A stretch of 27,581 nucleotides of DNA, taken from assembly GCA_964369235.1 (NCBI GenBank), contig CAYJEQ010000032.1:1-27581 (forward strand), written 5' to 3'. The stretch's first letter is position 1. The number at the start of each line of letters is the position of its first letter. The DNA is from CAYJEQ01 sp964369235. Lineage in GTDB: Bacteria > Bacillota > Clostridia > Oscillospirales > Ruminococcaceae. Shown here piece after piece: positions 16,365 through 23,900 of this stretch. The position numbers and the translations under genes were made by a program. Under the pieces are notes generated by a model. It searched no databases. It saw nothing but the letters and a program-made list of their open reading frames with translations, and was not told the DNA's origin.

Positions 16365-16964
16365 CCAATTTCATTGGATTGGTGGGAAGAGAATAGTGAA
16401 AAGAGAATAGTGAAAAGAGAATAGTGAATAGTGAAGAGGTATGGTGTGGCTTCGCCACATATTTGAAATATGGTCTGTGATTAGTTGTTTTGGTGTGGTT
16501 GCTGTTATATATTTACTCTGACTTATGCCACAGTACCTCAGCAGGGGGAGTTGCCCTATAGCAATATTATGGTTATCTGTTCACCCATATCTAACACATA
16601 GAACTATAGTTATAGATATTGGCTAGTATTATCTCTTAACTCAGCCTTATCCCACAGCATCTCAGCTAGGGGCGTTGCCCCAACATATTACCAATGATAT
16701 CTATAAATCACACTTCCCCAGTACCTTTTGCCGTCACGCAAAAGGTACCAAAAAGTGATTTAAGAGGGAGTTTCGATTCTCCCTCTTAAAAATCTCCCTT
16801 AAAACGACAAAAGGGGGATACACTCAGCTTTAACTTAGAGTAAGTTCCTTTTGATTCCCACCCCTTACCACACACTAACCTAGATGCGTCCTAGGTAAAT
16901 ATTAATCATAAAGATAAGATTTTTATATTACAGAAATAAATACCTCTGTGATTTCAAATAACAG
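16365..16964 (-). repeat. Composite intergenic repeat, copy 2 (inverted)
   Basis: Read on the minus strand, this has the same module order as copy 1. Near-identity with copy 3 covers 16757-16964, including a perfect 11-bp stem hairpin (TTAAGAGGGAG / CTCCCTCTTAA, 16761-16790) and ACCTAG / CTAGGT. Then come GTACCTTTTG / CAAAAGGTAC (16721-16748), GGGGC-GTT-GCCCC with a GCTGAG tail (16651-16682), and a second such unit at 16536-16561. The GTGGCTTCGCCAC palindrome is at 16446-16458, followed by a TTCACTATTCTC-like tract and a degenerate CCAATGAAATTGG end. There is no ORF. Confidence 0.75.
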
Positions 16965-16999
16965 TAACCATCACATAAAGGTGAACATGAGTAAGTAGA

Positions 17000-17075
17000 T
17001 TACAGTAATACTGCTATGGGGCAATGCCCCTTGCTGAGGTGCTGTGTGACGGACAAAACAAACAGCAACCCACCC
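17000..17075 (+). repeat. Partial composite repeat, plus orientation
   Basis: CTGCTATGGGGCAATGCCCC followed by TTGCTGAGGTGCTGTG (17011-17046), then AACAGCAACCCACCC. This is the middle module of the composite element, placed head-to-head with copy 2 as copies 3 and 4 are at 22559-22612. The rest of 17076-17496 is AT-rich DNA in which I see nothing convincing. Confidence 0.6.
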
Positions 17076-17496
17076 TACTATAAACCAAAGTCTAAGAAGT
17101 GATTTTAATATTTAGATATATATAAATAATATACAACAAGTATTTTATATAACGCTAATAACTATATGTATATAAAATAACCTTAATTTAATATACTGTA
17201 AGTAATAATATAGTACAATATTAAATAATGTATATGATTTTACCATTATTGTAATATGCTCCCACTGAGGTTAATATAGATATAACCTAGCTATAATATG
17301 TTTAATAGATGGATATAATTTAGGGTTATATATGTACAGAGTAGAAAAGATTTTGTATTTGTAGCTAACACAAAGCTCACAAACTGTCCACCTATAAAAC
17401 ACATCTGTATTTTAACCATAAAAGCCACCTTAAATATATGGTAATTTGTACTATCTTCCAAAATATGATTTTATGCAAATATAATAAAAGAAAACA

Positions 17497-17526
17497 TTGT
17501 ACTTTAGCCTAGCTATGTGTTAAAAT
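17497..17526 (+). promoter_or_regulatory. Predicted promoter of the threonine/lysine operon
   Basis: TTGTAC (17497-17502), an 18-bp spacer and TAAAAT (17521-17526). It would give a leader of about 280 nt before the ACT-domain gene. No T-box signature (AGGGTGG) or lysine riboswitch is recognised in that leader. Confidence 0.5.
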
Positions 17527-17573
17527 GGTAGTCAATGGTTTACAACTGTTCACCGTAGGTGGAAATTTTTAAA

Positions 17574-17790
17574 ACAATGTTTTAAAAAGCAAGTTTTGAA
17601 TTTTCAAATTATAGGAATTTGTAATTTTAAAAAACACATTTATAGAATAGCCAAATGAGAATAAGATGGGGACAATGTGTTTTTCAAAACCATTCAAAAC
17701 ATTGCAGATTGAGGCAAGGTGAGAACAACAAATTTTTCAAACAATGTTTTAAAAAGCAAGTTTTTCAAAAACCATTCATAACATTGCAGA
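17574..17790 (+). repeat. Duplicated segments in the leader of the ACT-hom operon
   Basis: Segment a (24 bp, starting ACAATGTTTTAAAAAGC) occurs identically at 17574-17597 and 17741-17764. Segment b (TTTTTCAAAA, CCATTCA, AACATTGCAGA) occurs at 17680-17708 and, with one inserted A and one substitution, at 17761-17790. CAATGTTTT of a is complementary to AAAACATTG of the first b, so mutually exclusive pairings are possible. The second b copy ends just upstream of the ribosome-binding site. Confidence 0.7.
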
Positions 17791-17813
17791 CTAAGGGAAA
17801 GATGAGGATAATA

Positions 17814-18257
17814 ATGACGAAATTACCTAAATTTTTAATAGTTGAAGCAGATATACTTCCAGAGGTTTTTCTTAAGGTAGTTATTGCCAAACAGTTATTA
17901 GCACAGGGCAAAGCAAAAAACTCCTCAGAAGCTGCAAAACTAGCAGGAGTATCACGAAGTGCTTACTATAAATATCGTGATAGTGTATATACATTTGACA
18001 GGGACACCCGAGAGCAAACCATAAGCTTATCTATTATACTTACTGATGAGCCAGGGGTGCTTTCCGGCGTACTTACTAGCTTATACGAGACAGGAGCGAA
18101 TATCGTTACTGTTAATCAGAACATCCCCAGTGATGGAGTAGCAGTGGCTTCCATCTCCGCAAAGGTAGAACAGGAGTCCTTTGATGAGGAAGAATTTTTA
18201 GCATTTATGAAAAAAGTTCATGGAGTGGTAGACATAAAGAGTATTACTGGCCGATAA
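17814..18257 (+). CDS. pheB: ACT-domain protein, PheB / UPF0735 family
   Basis: This is a 147-residue protein with an N-terminal helix-turn-helix-like segment (about 30-58, AKNSSEAAKLAGVSRSAYYKYRDSVY) and a C-terminal ACT domain (about 70-147, ISLSIILTDEPGVLSGVLTSLYETGANIVTVNQ). ACT domains bind amino acids. Despite the PheB name, homologues often stand before hom and thrB, as here, and a regulatory role in aspartate-family synthesis is more likely than chorismate chemistry. I choose ATG 17814 (MTKLPKFLIVEADILPEV) because it gives the family length and follows GATGAGGAT; ATG 17802 would add four residues. The reading frame open from 17655 runs through the duplicated leader and is probably not translated. 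hom follows 97 bp downstream. Confidence 0.87.
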   Translation: MTKLPKFLIVEADILPEVFLKVVIAKQLLAQGKAKNSSEAAKLAGVSRSAYYKYRDSVYTFDRDTREQTISLSIILTDEPGVLSGVLTSLYETGANIVTVNQNIPSDGVAVASISAKVEQESFDEEEFLAFMKKVHGVVDIKSITGR

Positions 18258-18296
18258 TTTGAAAATGAATTTTTAAATTAGAAACACAGCACTTAA

Positions 18297-18317
18297 TTTG
18301 AAAATATAATTTTCAAA
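18297..18317 (+). other. Hairpin before hom
   Basis: TTTGAAAAT (18297-18305) pairs with ATTTTCAAA (18309-18317) in the 97-bp gap between the ACT gene and hom. There is no T-run after it, so it could be an RNA processing or stability element rather than a terminator. Confidence 0.45.
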
Positions 18318-18354
18318 GTAAGACCCCAATTAAGGGAAAGGAATAATTATAGTT

Positions 18355-19566
18355 ATGACAAATATAGCAGTATTAGGTTTTGGTGTGGTAGGCTCAGGAA
18401 CTGTGGAGCTTATCTACCAAAACTACAATAATATAAAAAGTAAAATAAAAGACGATATTCAGGTAAAATACATATTAGATAGAAGAACATTTCCAGATAG
18501 CCCTTATAACGATAGAATTACTACGGATTTTGAGGAGATTATCTCTGATGAAAGTGTTTCGGTGGTAATCGAGGTAATGGGTGGTGTAGAGCCAGCCTAT
18601 ACCTTTGTAAAAAAGGCGCTGGAAAGTGGTAAAAGCGTAGTTACCTCTAACAAAGCTCTAGTAGCAGCAAAAGGCTATGAGCTACTTACAATAGCAAAGG
18701 AAAAAGGGGTAAACTTTCTTTTTGAGGCTAGTGTAGGTGGTGGTATTCCTGTACTGCGTCCTATGATTAGCTGTTTTACAGCTGATAATATTAAATCAGT
18801 CTCTGGGATACTTAACGGAACAACTAATTTTATACTGTCTAAAATGGCTAAGGAAAATATGTCTTTTAGTGATGCACTGGCACTGGCACAAGAGCTAGGC
18901 TATGCCGAGGCAGATCCTACCGACGATATACAGGGCAATGATGCAGCAAGAAAGATTGCAATTCTAGCTTCTTTAGCTTTTGGGAAACATATCTACCCAG
19001 AGTTTGTTAAAACCTATGGTATTACCGAAATCTCTAAAGAAGATGTAGAGTATGCACAGGCTATGGACTGCGCCATTAAACTAATAGGCAGAGCTTCTAT
19101 TTTAGATAGTGGCAAGGTAAAAATTATGGTTTCCCCAGCTATAGTATCAAAAACCAGCCAGCTGGCTTCTATTGAAGAAGTTTTCAATGGGGTGATGGTT
19201 CAGGGTGAGTTTGTAGGAGATGTGCTTTTCTACGGACAGGGAGCTGGAAAAATCGCCACAGCTTCAGCAGTAGTTTGTGATATTATGGAAGCAATTACAG
19301 CACAAAACACTATAGAATCCCTAACATGGCTTCAGGGTGATAACACTGTGGTAGAGGATTTTGACAACTATGCTGTTTCTGCCTTTGTCCGTATTGATAA
19401 AACTGTAGAGGAAGATTTTATAAAGATATTCCCACAGGCTAAAAAAATTACACTGGACAATAATAGAGATTGTGGTTATACTATTGAGGGTATCACCGAA
19501 GGATTTTTGGAAAAATCTCTTAAAGAAATAACTGTCCTAAGTATAGTGAGAATAATAAATTATTAA
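18355..19566 (+). CDS. hom: Homoserine dehydrogenase
   Basis: This enzyme reduces aspartate semialdehyde to homoserine, the branch toward threonine and methionine. In the 403 residues, the NAD(P)-binding Rossmann start is VLGFGVVGSGTVELI (from about residue 5). The SNKALVAAKG segment and the catalytic region ASVGGGIPVLRPM with NGTTNFIL follow, then EADPTDDIQGNDAARKIAILASLAFG. The last 70 residues (AVSAFVRIDKTVEEDF...) resemble a short ACT-type regulatory domain. At 403 residues it is shorter than the B. subtilis enzyme. ATG 18355 follows GGAAAGGA at 18335-18342. It lies 41 bp before thrB; threonine synthase (thrC) is not in the window. Confidence 0.96.
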   Translation: MTNIAVLGFGVVGSGTVELIYQNYNNIKSKIKDDIQVKYILDRRTFPDSPYNDRITTDFEEIISDESVSVVIEVMGGVEPAYTFVKKALESGKSVVTSNKALVAAKGYELLTIAKEKGVNFLFEASVGGGIPVLRPMISCFTADNIKSVSGILNGTTNFILSKMAKENMSFSDALALAQELGYAEADPTDDIQGNDAARKIAILASLAFGKHIYPEFVKTYGITEISKEDVEYAQAMDCAIKLIGRASILDSGKVKIMVSPAIVSKTSQLASIEEVFNGVMVQGEFVGDVLFYGQGAGKIATASAVVCDIMEAITAQNTIESLTWLQGDNTVVEDFDNYAVSAFVRIDKTVEEDFIKIFPQAKKITLDNNRDCGYTIEGITEGFLEKSLKEITVLSIVRIINY

Positions 19567-19607
19567 TTATATAAATTGATTATTTTAAATTAAAGGGGTG
19601 CTTTAAG

Positions 19608-20504
19608 ATGATACGCATTAAGATACCTGCAACCAGCGCAAATTTAGGAGCTGGATTTGACTCTATAGGTATGGCAGTTTCCCTTTACAACTATGTAAAT
19701 ATGATGGAGTATGATTCCATTGATATTAAGGCATTAGATGGAAAAAGCCTACCTACCGATAAACATAATCTAATATGTTCTACTGCAATGTATCTTTATG
19801 AGCTTTGTGGGGTGCCTTTTAAAGGTATTAAAATAGAACAGATTAACAATATACCTATGGCAAGAGGCTTAGGTAGTAGCTCTGCTTGTGTTATTGCTGG
19901 TTTAGTTGGGGCAAATGCCCTTATGGGTGAGCCTTTAAATCGTGAGGAGATTATTAATCTAGCAGCAAAGATGGAAGGACATCCCGACAACTCCACCCCA
20001 GCACTATTAGGTGGTATGGTGGTGGCAGCTATGGAAGGGGACAAAGTCTACTATGTTAGACAGGAGCTTAAAAACGATATTGCTATTGCAGCAATTATCC
20101 CTAATACCGAGCTTAAAACCTCCCATGCTAGAGGTGCCCTACCTCGTGATATAACCCATAAAGATGCAGTGTTTAATCTATCAAGATCAGCCTTAATGGC
20201 AGCTTCCTTTGCCAGTGGACAGTACCACAATCTAAAGGTGGCAACTGATGATAGAATACATCAGCCCTACCGTATTAAACTAATAGAGGACGGTAGAGAT
20301 GTAATTGACACCTGTTATAATAATGGTGCCTATGGTGCATTTATCAGTGGGGCAGGGTCTACAATTCTATCGGTGGTAGATCTTAAAAAGGTTGGATATG
20401 AGTCCAAAATGAGAACCTACCTAGATAATAATGGTAAAGCCAACTGGGGACTTGTAATGTTAACAGTAGATAATCACGGCACAATTACCGAATATGATAT
20501 GTAA
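19608..20504 (+). CDS. thrB: Homoserine kinase
   Basis: ThrB phosphorylates homoserine with ATP to O-phosphohomoserine, the substrate of threonine synthase. The 298-residue GHMP-family kinase carries the ATP-binding PMARGLGSSSACVIAGL at 83-99, the N-terminal motif IPATSANLGAGFDSIGMAV, and a C-terminal glycine-rich GAYGAFISGAGSTIL motif. The start ATG 19608 is preceded by AAAGGGGTG. It is 26 bp before lysC, so hom-thrB-lysC is one operon making the aspartate-to-threonine branch. Confidence 0.97.
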   Translation: MIRIKIPATSANLGAGFDSIGMAVSLYNYVNMMEYDSIDIKALDGKSLPTDKHNLICSTAMYLYELCGVPFKGIKIEQINNIPMARGLGSSSACVIAGLVGANALMGEPLNREEIINLAAKMEGHPDNSTPALLGGMVVAAMEGDKVYYVRQELKNDIAIAAIIPNTELKTSHARGALPRDITHKDAVFNLSRSALMAASFASGQYHNLKVATDDRIHQPYRIKLIEDGRDVIDTCYNNGAYGAFISGAGSTILSVVDLKKVGYESKMRTYLDNNGKANWGLVMLTVDNHGTITEYDM

Positions 20505-20530
20505 TATCAAAGCAGAAAGGATGAACATAT

Positions 20531-21736
20531 ATGTCACTTATAGTTCAAAAATTTGGTGGAAGCTCTGTAGCAACTGCTGAAAGAATTTTTAATGTGGCTC
20601 GCATAGTAAGCGAGTGTTATGACAAAGGCAATAAAGTAGTGGTAGTAGTGTCAGCTCAAGGGGACACCACCGACGATTTACTAGATAAAGCAAAAGAAAT
20701 TAATCCTAATCCCTCAGCAAGAGAGATGGATGTACTTCTATCAGTAGGGGAGCAGATTTCCATATCACTGCTTGCAATGGCACTGGAAAAACTAGGTTAC
20801 CCAGCAAAATCCCTAACAGGCTGGCAGGCTGGATTTAAAACAGACTCCACCCATTCCAATGCTCGTATATCTAAAATAAATGAGGAGCGACTAAATAACG
20901 AGCTAGGCAAGGGAAATATTGTTATAGTGGCAGGTTTTCAGGGTATTAATCGCTATGATGATATTACCACACTGGGCAGAGGTGGATCTGACACCAGTGC
21001 AGTGGCAATAGCAGCAGCTTTAAAAGCAGATAAATGCCAGATTTTTACCGATGTAGATGGAGTATACAGTGCCGATCCAAGAAAGGTAGCTAATGCCCAG
21101 AAAATGGAGGAAATCTCCTATGATGAAATGTTAGAACTAGCTTCTCTAGGTGCACAGGTATTACATAATCGTTCTGTAGAAATGGCAAAAAAATATAATA
21201 TTAATCTGGAGGTTCTATCTAGCTTAGAGAGAAAACCAGGTACATTAATTAAGGAGGTAGTTGGTGTGGAACATACACTAATTAAAGGTGTTGCAAATGA
21301 CAAAGATGTAGCGAGAATTTCGGTAATAGGTTTAGCAGATACACCGGGGGTAGCTTTTAAATTATTCTCACTACTTGCAAGTAAAAAAGTTAATGTAGAT
21401 ATTATCCTACAGTCAATCGGTAGAGAAAACACTAAGGATATTAGCTTTACTGTGTCTAAGTCCCATAAGGAGCTGGCAATAGAAGCAATTAAAAATGCAG
21501 AAGGAGCTTTAAACTATCAGAAATTAGTAGCAGAAGAAAACATCTGTAAACTATCTGTAGTTGGTGCTGGTATGGCAACTAATTCAGGGGTAGCAGCAAA
21601 GCTTTTTGAGGCACTTGCTGAAGCTAATGTAAATATTCAGATGATTAGCACCAGCGAAATTAAAATCTCTGTGCTAATTGATGTAGATGCAAGTGATAGA
21701 GCATTAAACGCAGTGCACAACGCATTCTACGCATAA
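20531..21736 (+). CDS. lysC: Aspartate kinase
   Basis: This enzyme phosphorylates aspartate, the first step to lysine, threonine and methionine. It has 401 residues: an N-terminal kinase domain with KFGGSSVA (7-14) and TTLGRGGSDTSAVAIA (about 148-163), then two ACT domains (about 265-330, GLADTPGVAFKLFSLLASKK; about 340-400, VVGAGMATNSGVAAKLFEAL). Such tandem ACT domains bind lysine and/or threonine for feedback control. Which effector acts cannot be told from sequence alone. ATG 20531 follows AGAAAGGA. It is the last gene of the operon. No lysine riboswitch precedes it, as expected for an internal operon gene. Confidence 0.96.
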   Translation: MSLIVQKFGGSSVATAERIFNVARIVSECYDKGNKVVVVVSAQGDTTDDLLDKAKEINPNPSAREMDVLLSVGEQISISLLAMALEKLGYPAKSLTGWQAGFKTDSTHSNARISKINEERLNNELGKGNIVIVAGFQGINRYDDITTLGRGGSDTSAVAIAAALKADKCQIFTDVDGVYSADPRKVANAQKMEEISYDEMLELASLGAQVLHNRSVEMAKKYNINLEVLSSLERKPGTLIKEVVGVEHTLIKGVANDKDVARISVIGLADTPGVAFKLFSLLASKKVNVDIILQSIGRENTKDISFTVSKSHKELAIEAIKNAEGALNYQKLVAEENICKLSVVGAGMATNSGVAAKLFEALAEANVNIQMISTSEIKISVLIDVDASDRALNAVHNAFYA

Positions 21737-21763
21737 ACTTTAAATATTAAAGCAAAAACATAT

Positions 21764-21802
21764 AAGGTGTATTACCTGGCTGTCGGTCAGGGAATACACC
21801 TT
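21764..21802 (+). terminator. Candidate terminator after lysC
   Basis: AAGGTGTATT (21764-21773) pairs with AATACACCTT (21793-21802), enclosing a further CCTG / CAGG pairing. It is the right place and strength for operon termination, but no T-run follows, so termination is inferred. Confidence 0.6.
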
Positions 21803-21856
21803 AACAATTTATATAGAGCTTTTATGGATAACCATAGAATTAGGGGGAGTAGGGGA

Positions 21857-22559
21857 TAGTGAGTGAATAGTTAAGAGTTAATAGTGAAGAGTGAAGGAGT
21901 GGCTACGCCACAGGTTTGTAATGAGGCTGTCCTATTAAGATGAAACTGCATAAAACCAACCATATATTTGTAGGGTCTGATGCCCACATCAGACCGAAGA
22001 TGATAAGAAATCTAAGTTTTCGGTTGGATGTAGGCATCGAACCCTACAGTATGTTTGTATAAAATCACCGACATATTTATTAGTGCGTCAGCCCCTTAGG
22101 TGTTGATTGATGTTCTCAAATAACTCAGCCATAAGCCACATCATTATTATAATGGGGTAATTACTGCTATCGATTAACTCGACCTTGTGCCATAGCATTA
22201 TAACAATAGGTGTTGCCACTATAATCTACTCACTCTGCCTAGTCCCACAACACCTCAGCAGGGGGCGTTGCCCCATAGCAATATTACTATAATCTATCAA
22301 TATACCTAATACCCCACCGTACTTTTATCGTCAGATAAAAGTAGGCAAAAGCTGATTTAAGAGGGAGTTTCGATTCTCCCTCTTAAAAATCTCCCTTAAA
22401 ACGACAAAAGGGGGATACACTCAGTTTCTAACTTACATCAAGTTCCTTTTGATTCCCACCCCTTACCACACACTAACCTAGATGCGTCCTAGGTAGATAT
22501 TAATCAGAAGATAAGATTTTTCTTACAGAAACAAATATCTCTGTAATATCAAATAACAG
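21857..22559 (-). repeat. Composite intergenic repeat, copy 3 (inverted)
   Basis: Minus-strand copy. 22353-22559 is nearly identical to 16757-16964, including the TTAAGAGGGAG / CTCCCTCTTAA hairpin (22357-22386). Next come ACTTTTATC / GATAAAAGT (22321-22342), GGGGC-GTT-GCCCC with the CACCTCAGCA arm (22243-22280), GTGGCTACGCCAC (21899-21911) and a GTGAATAGTTAAGAG tract. Inserted in it is a separate imperfect inverted repeat at 21969-22048. Non-coding. Confidence 0.75.
21969..22048. repeat. Imperfect long inverted repeat with TGTAGGG ends
   Basis: TGTAGGGTCTGATGCCCACA at the left end is matched by the reverse complement of a right arm ending CATCGAACCCTACA. The arms are about 29 bp with a few mismatches around a 20-bp centre. 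The left arm also has an internal stem (TCTGATG / CATCAGA). It reads like a small mobile or transcribed palindrome nested in copy 3. Confidence 0.7.
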
Positions 22560-22611
22560 TTGTATATAGAAGAGTCAAGAGAATGGCTGTCTTGGTTAAT
22601 GACTGAGTTTT

Positions 22612-23060
22612 AAATCTCATTGTTCTGTGCCCAGTTGTTAGGGAAGGGTGAATATAGCCCTTCCCTAACTCAGCACTCTGTAATTTACATCTCCTAGACT
22701 GTTTGAATTTATTCAAACAGTGGGTACATTTTATGTCACGGCAAAAGTTATTGGGGGATTAGGTTTATAAATAAGCTACATAGGTAAATGTATGGGGCAA
22801 CGCCCCCTGCTGAGGTGCTGTGATATCAGGCTGAGTTAATAGATAACTGCAATCATATCTACTATGATAATATTGTCTAACGGATATAGATTAATATCTA
22901 ATAGCAACCACCCCACAACCACTAACCATATTACAAATATGTGGCGAAGCCACACCAACACCAGCCAATGCAATTGGGTGTATTCACTATTCACTCTTAC
23001 CTCTTCACTATCCACTATTCACCAGCTAATGAAATTGGGTGTATTCACTATTATCTATTA
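22612..23060 (+). repeat. Composite intergenic repeat, copy 4
   Basis: Same order as copy 1: hairpin TTAGGGAAGGG / CCCTTCCCTAA (22638-22668), TCACGGCAAAAGTTA, GGGGCAACGCCCC with TGCTGAGGTGCTGTG (22793-22822), AACCATATTACAAATATGTG, GTGGCGAAGCCAC (22941-22953), and two CCAGC-AAT modules (22961-22984, 23022-23045) in a TTCACTCTT tract. Compared with copy 1 it carries about 80 extra bases near 22675-22735, themselves a TGTTTGAAT / ATTCAAACA hairpin. A 75-codon frame at 22864 is accidental. Confidence 0.78.
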
Positions 23061-23063
23061 CCT

Positions 23064-23108
23064 AAAAACCCCACTAATCTTTAGGCTTTAACCTAAAAAA
23101 TAGTGGGG
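23064..23108 (-). terminator. Intrinsic terminator of the minus-strand YcxB-like gene
   Basis: On the minus strand CCCCACTA (23108-23101) pairs with TAGTGGGG (23076-23069), enclosing a TTTAGG / CCTAAA inner stem, and is followed by TTTTT (23068-23064). It begins 37 bp after the gene's stop. Confidence 0.85.
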
Positions 23109-23145
23109 GTTATGGATTTATTGGGTTGGGTGGTTGCTATTATCC

Positions 23146-23673
23146 CTATCTAATCTCCATTAGAGAATTTACAAAACCTATAAAATACTCTCTATCTTCT
23201 AAGTTGTCAAAGGTAGAGTGGGGTATTATAAAAGCCTGTGAGCTACCGTAGTAGATGTATGTGGCAGTTTTCCCTAGGGAAATTTGATTAAGGCTACAGT
23301 AGGGAAGTTTATTTTCCCCTACAATACTTACATCATTTACAAAACCATCTTTAAATGTTAGAGTGCCACCTGGGCAGTAGGGGAGGTTGTCGTATTTCTT
23401 TGCTTTTTTAAGCTGGCTGGTAATAGACCTAGCTAAAATCTTATTGTAGAAAGCCAGTCTATAAAGCATTGCGACAGCCCCAATTACTGCAAAGAAAAAT
23501 AAAGTAATCTCATCTAATTTTGCAATGTAAAAAACCATAACTAAAACCAGATATATTATAGGTAGCATTAGTTTGTAAAGGTTAATTCTTCTTTTAAGAC
23601 TTTCGGTGTTTAGATTGTGATAAACATTAAAGTCGATAAAATCCTTATCGGTTATTTTATAATCTATAGTCAT
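23146..23673 (-). CDS. YcxB-like membrane protein
   Basis: This is a 175-residue protein with two hydrophobic helices near the N-terminus (about 33-51, YKLMLPIIYLVLVMVFYIA, and about 55-75, ITLFFFAVIGAVAMLYRLAF). A soluble C-terminal part of the YcxB-like type follows (TLTFKDGFVNDVSIVGENKLPYCSLNQISLGKTATYIYYGSSQAFIIPHSTF). Function is unknown. The start at 23673 has AGAAAGG upstream at somewhat long spacing. It has its own promoter (23705-23733) and terminator. It shares the domain plan of the protein between gyrB and gyrA, but the sequences are only distantly alike by eye. Confidence 0.85.
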   Translation of the reverse strand: MTIDYKITDKDFIDFNVYHNLNTESLKRRINLYKLMLPIIYLVLVMVFYIAKLDEITLFFFAVIGAVAMLYRLAFYNKILARSITSQLKKAKKYDNLPYCPGGTLTFKDGFVNDVSIVGENKLPYCSLNQISLGKTATYIYYGSSQAFIIPHSTFDNLEDREYFIGFVNSLMEIR

Positions 23674-23704
23674 ATCATCTTTTTACCTTTCTTTTGATTG
23701 GTAA

Positions 23705-23733
23705 ATTATATCTTAATTTAAAGTATATTACAA
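23705..23733 (-). promoter_or_regulatory. Predicted promoter of the YcxB-like gene
   Basis: On the minus strand: TTGTAA (23733-23728), a 17-bp spacer, and a perfect TATAAT (23710-23705), 31 bp before the start codon. Confidence 0.7.
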
Positions 23734-23831
23734 CTGTGTTTTTCTCCATTTATAGGTAAAAACCATGGATTTTCATATACATATAGTATATTTTATAATT
23801 ATATATACAAAAAGTCTAAATAAATACAGCT

Positions 23832-23865
23832 AATCCCCCTAAAACCTCTAGGATTTTAGGGGGAT
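23832..23865 (-). terminator. Candidate terminator of the sigma / anti-sigma operon
   Basis: A 13-bp perfect stem AATCCCCCTAAAA / TTTTAGGGGGATT lies 35 bp after the anti-sigma stop. The minus strand continues AGCTGTATTTATTT, so the U-tract is weak. Confidence 0.6.
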
Positions 23866-23900
23866 TATATAATTAAGATACCTTTTAGAATTAATATAGA

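Noticed and set aside
17527..17813. T-box or lysine riboswitch in the threonine operon leader
   Set aside because: No AGGGTGGNACCGCG antiterminator and no lysine aptamer core; only duplicated A/T-rich segments are present.
17655..17813. N-terminal extension of the ACT-domain protein
   Set aside because: The added 53 residues are Lys/Gln/Phe-rich translation of the duplicated leader and unlike the family; ribosome-binding sequence favours 17814.
22864..23091. 75-codon ORF
   Set aside because: It lies in repeat copy 4; its residues translate the TTCACT tract.
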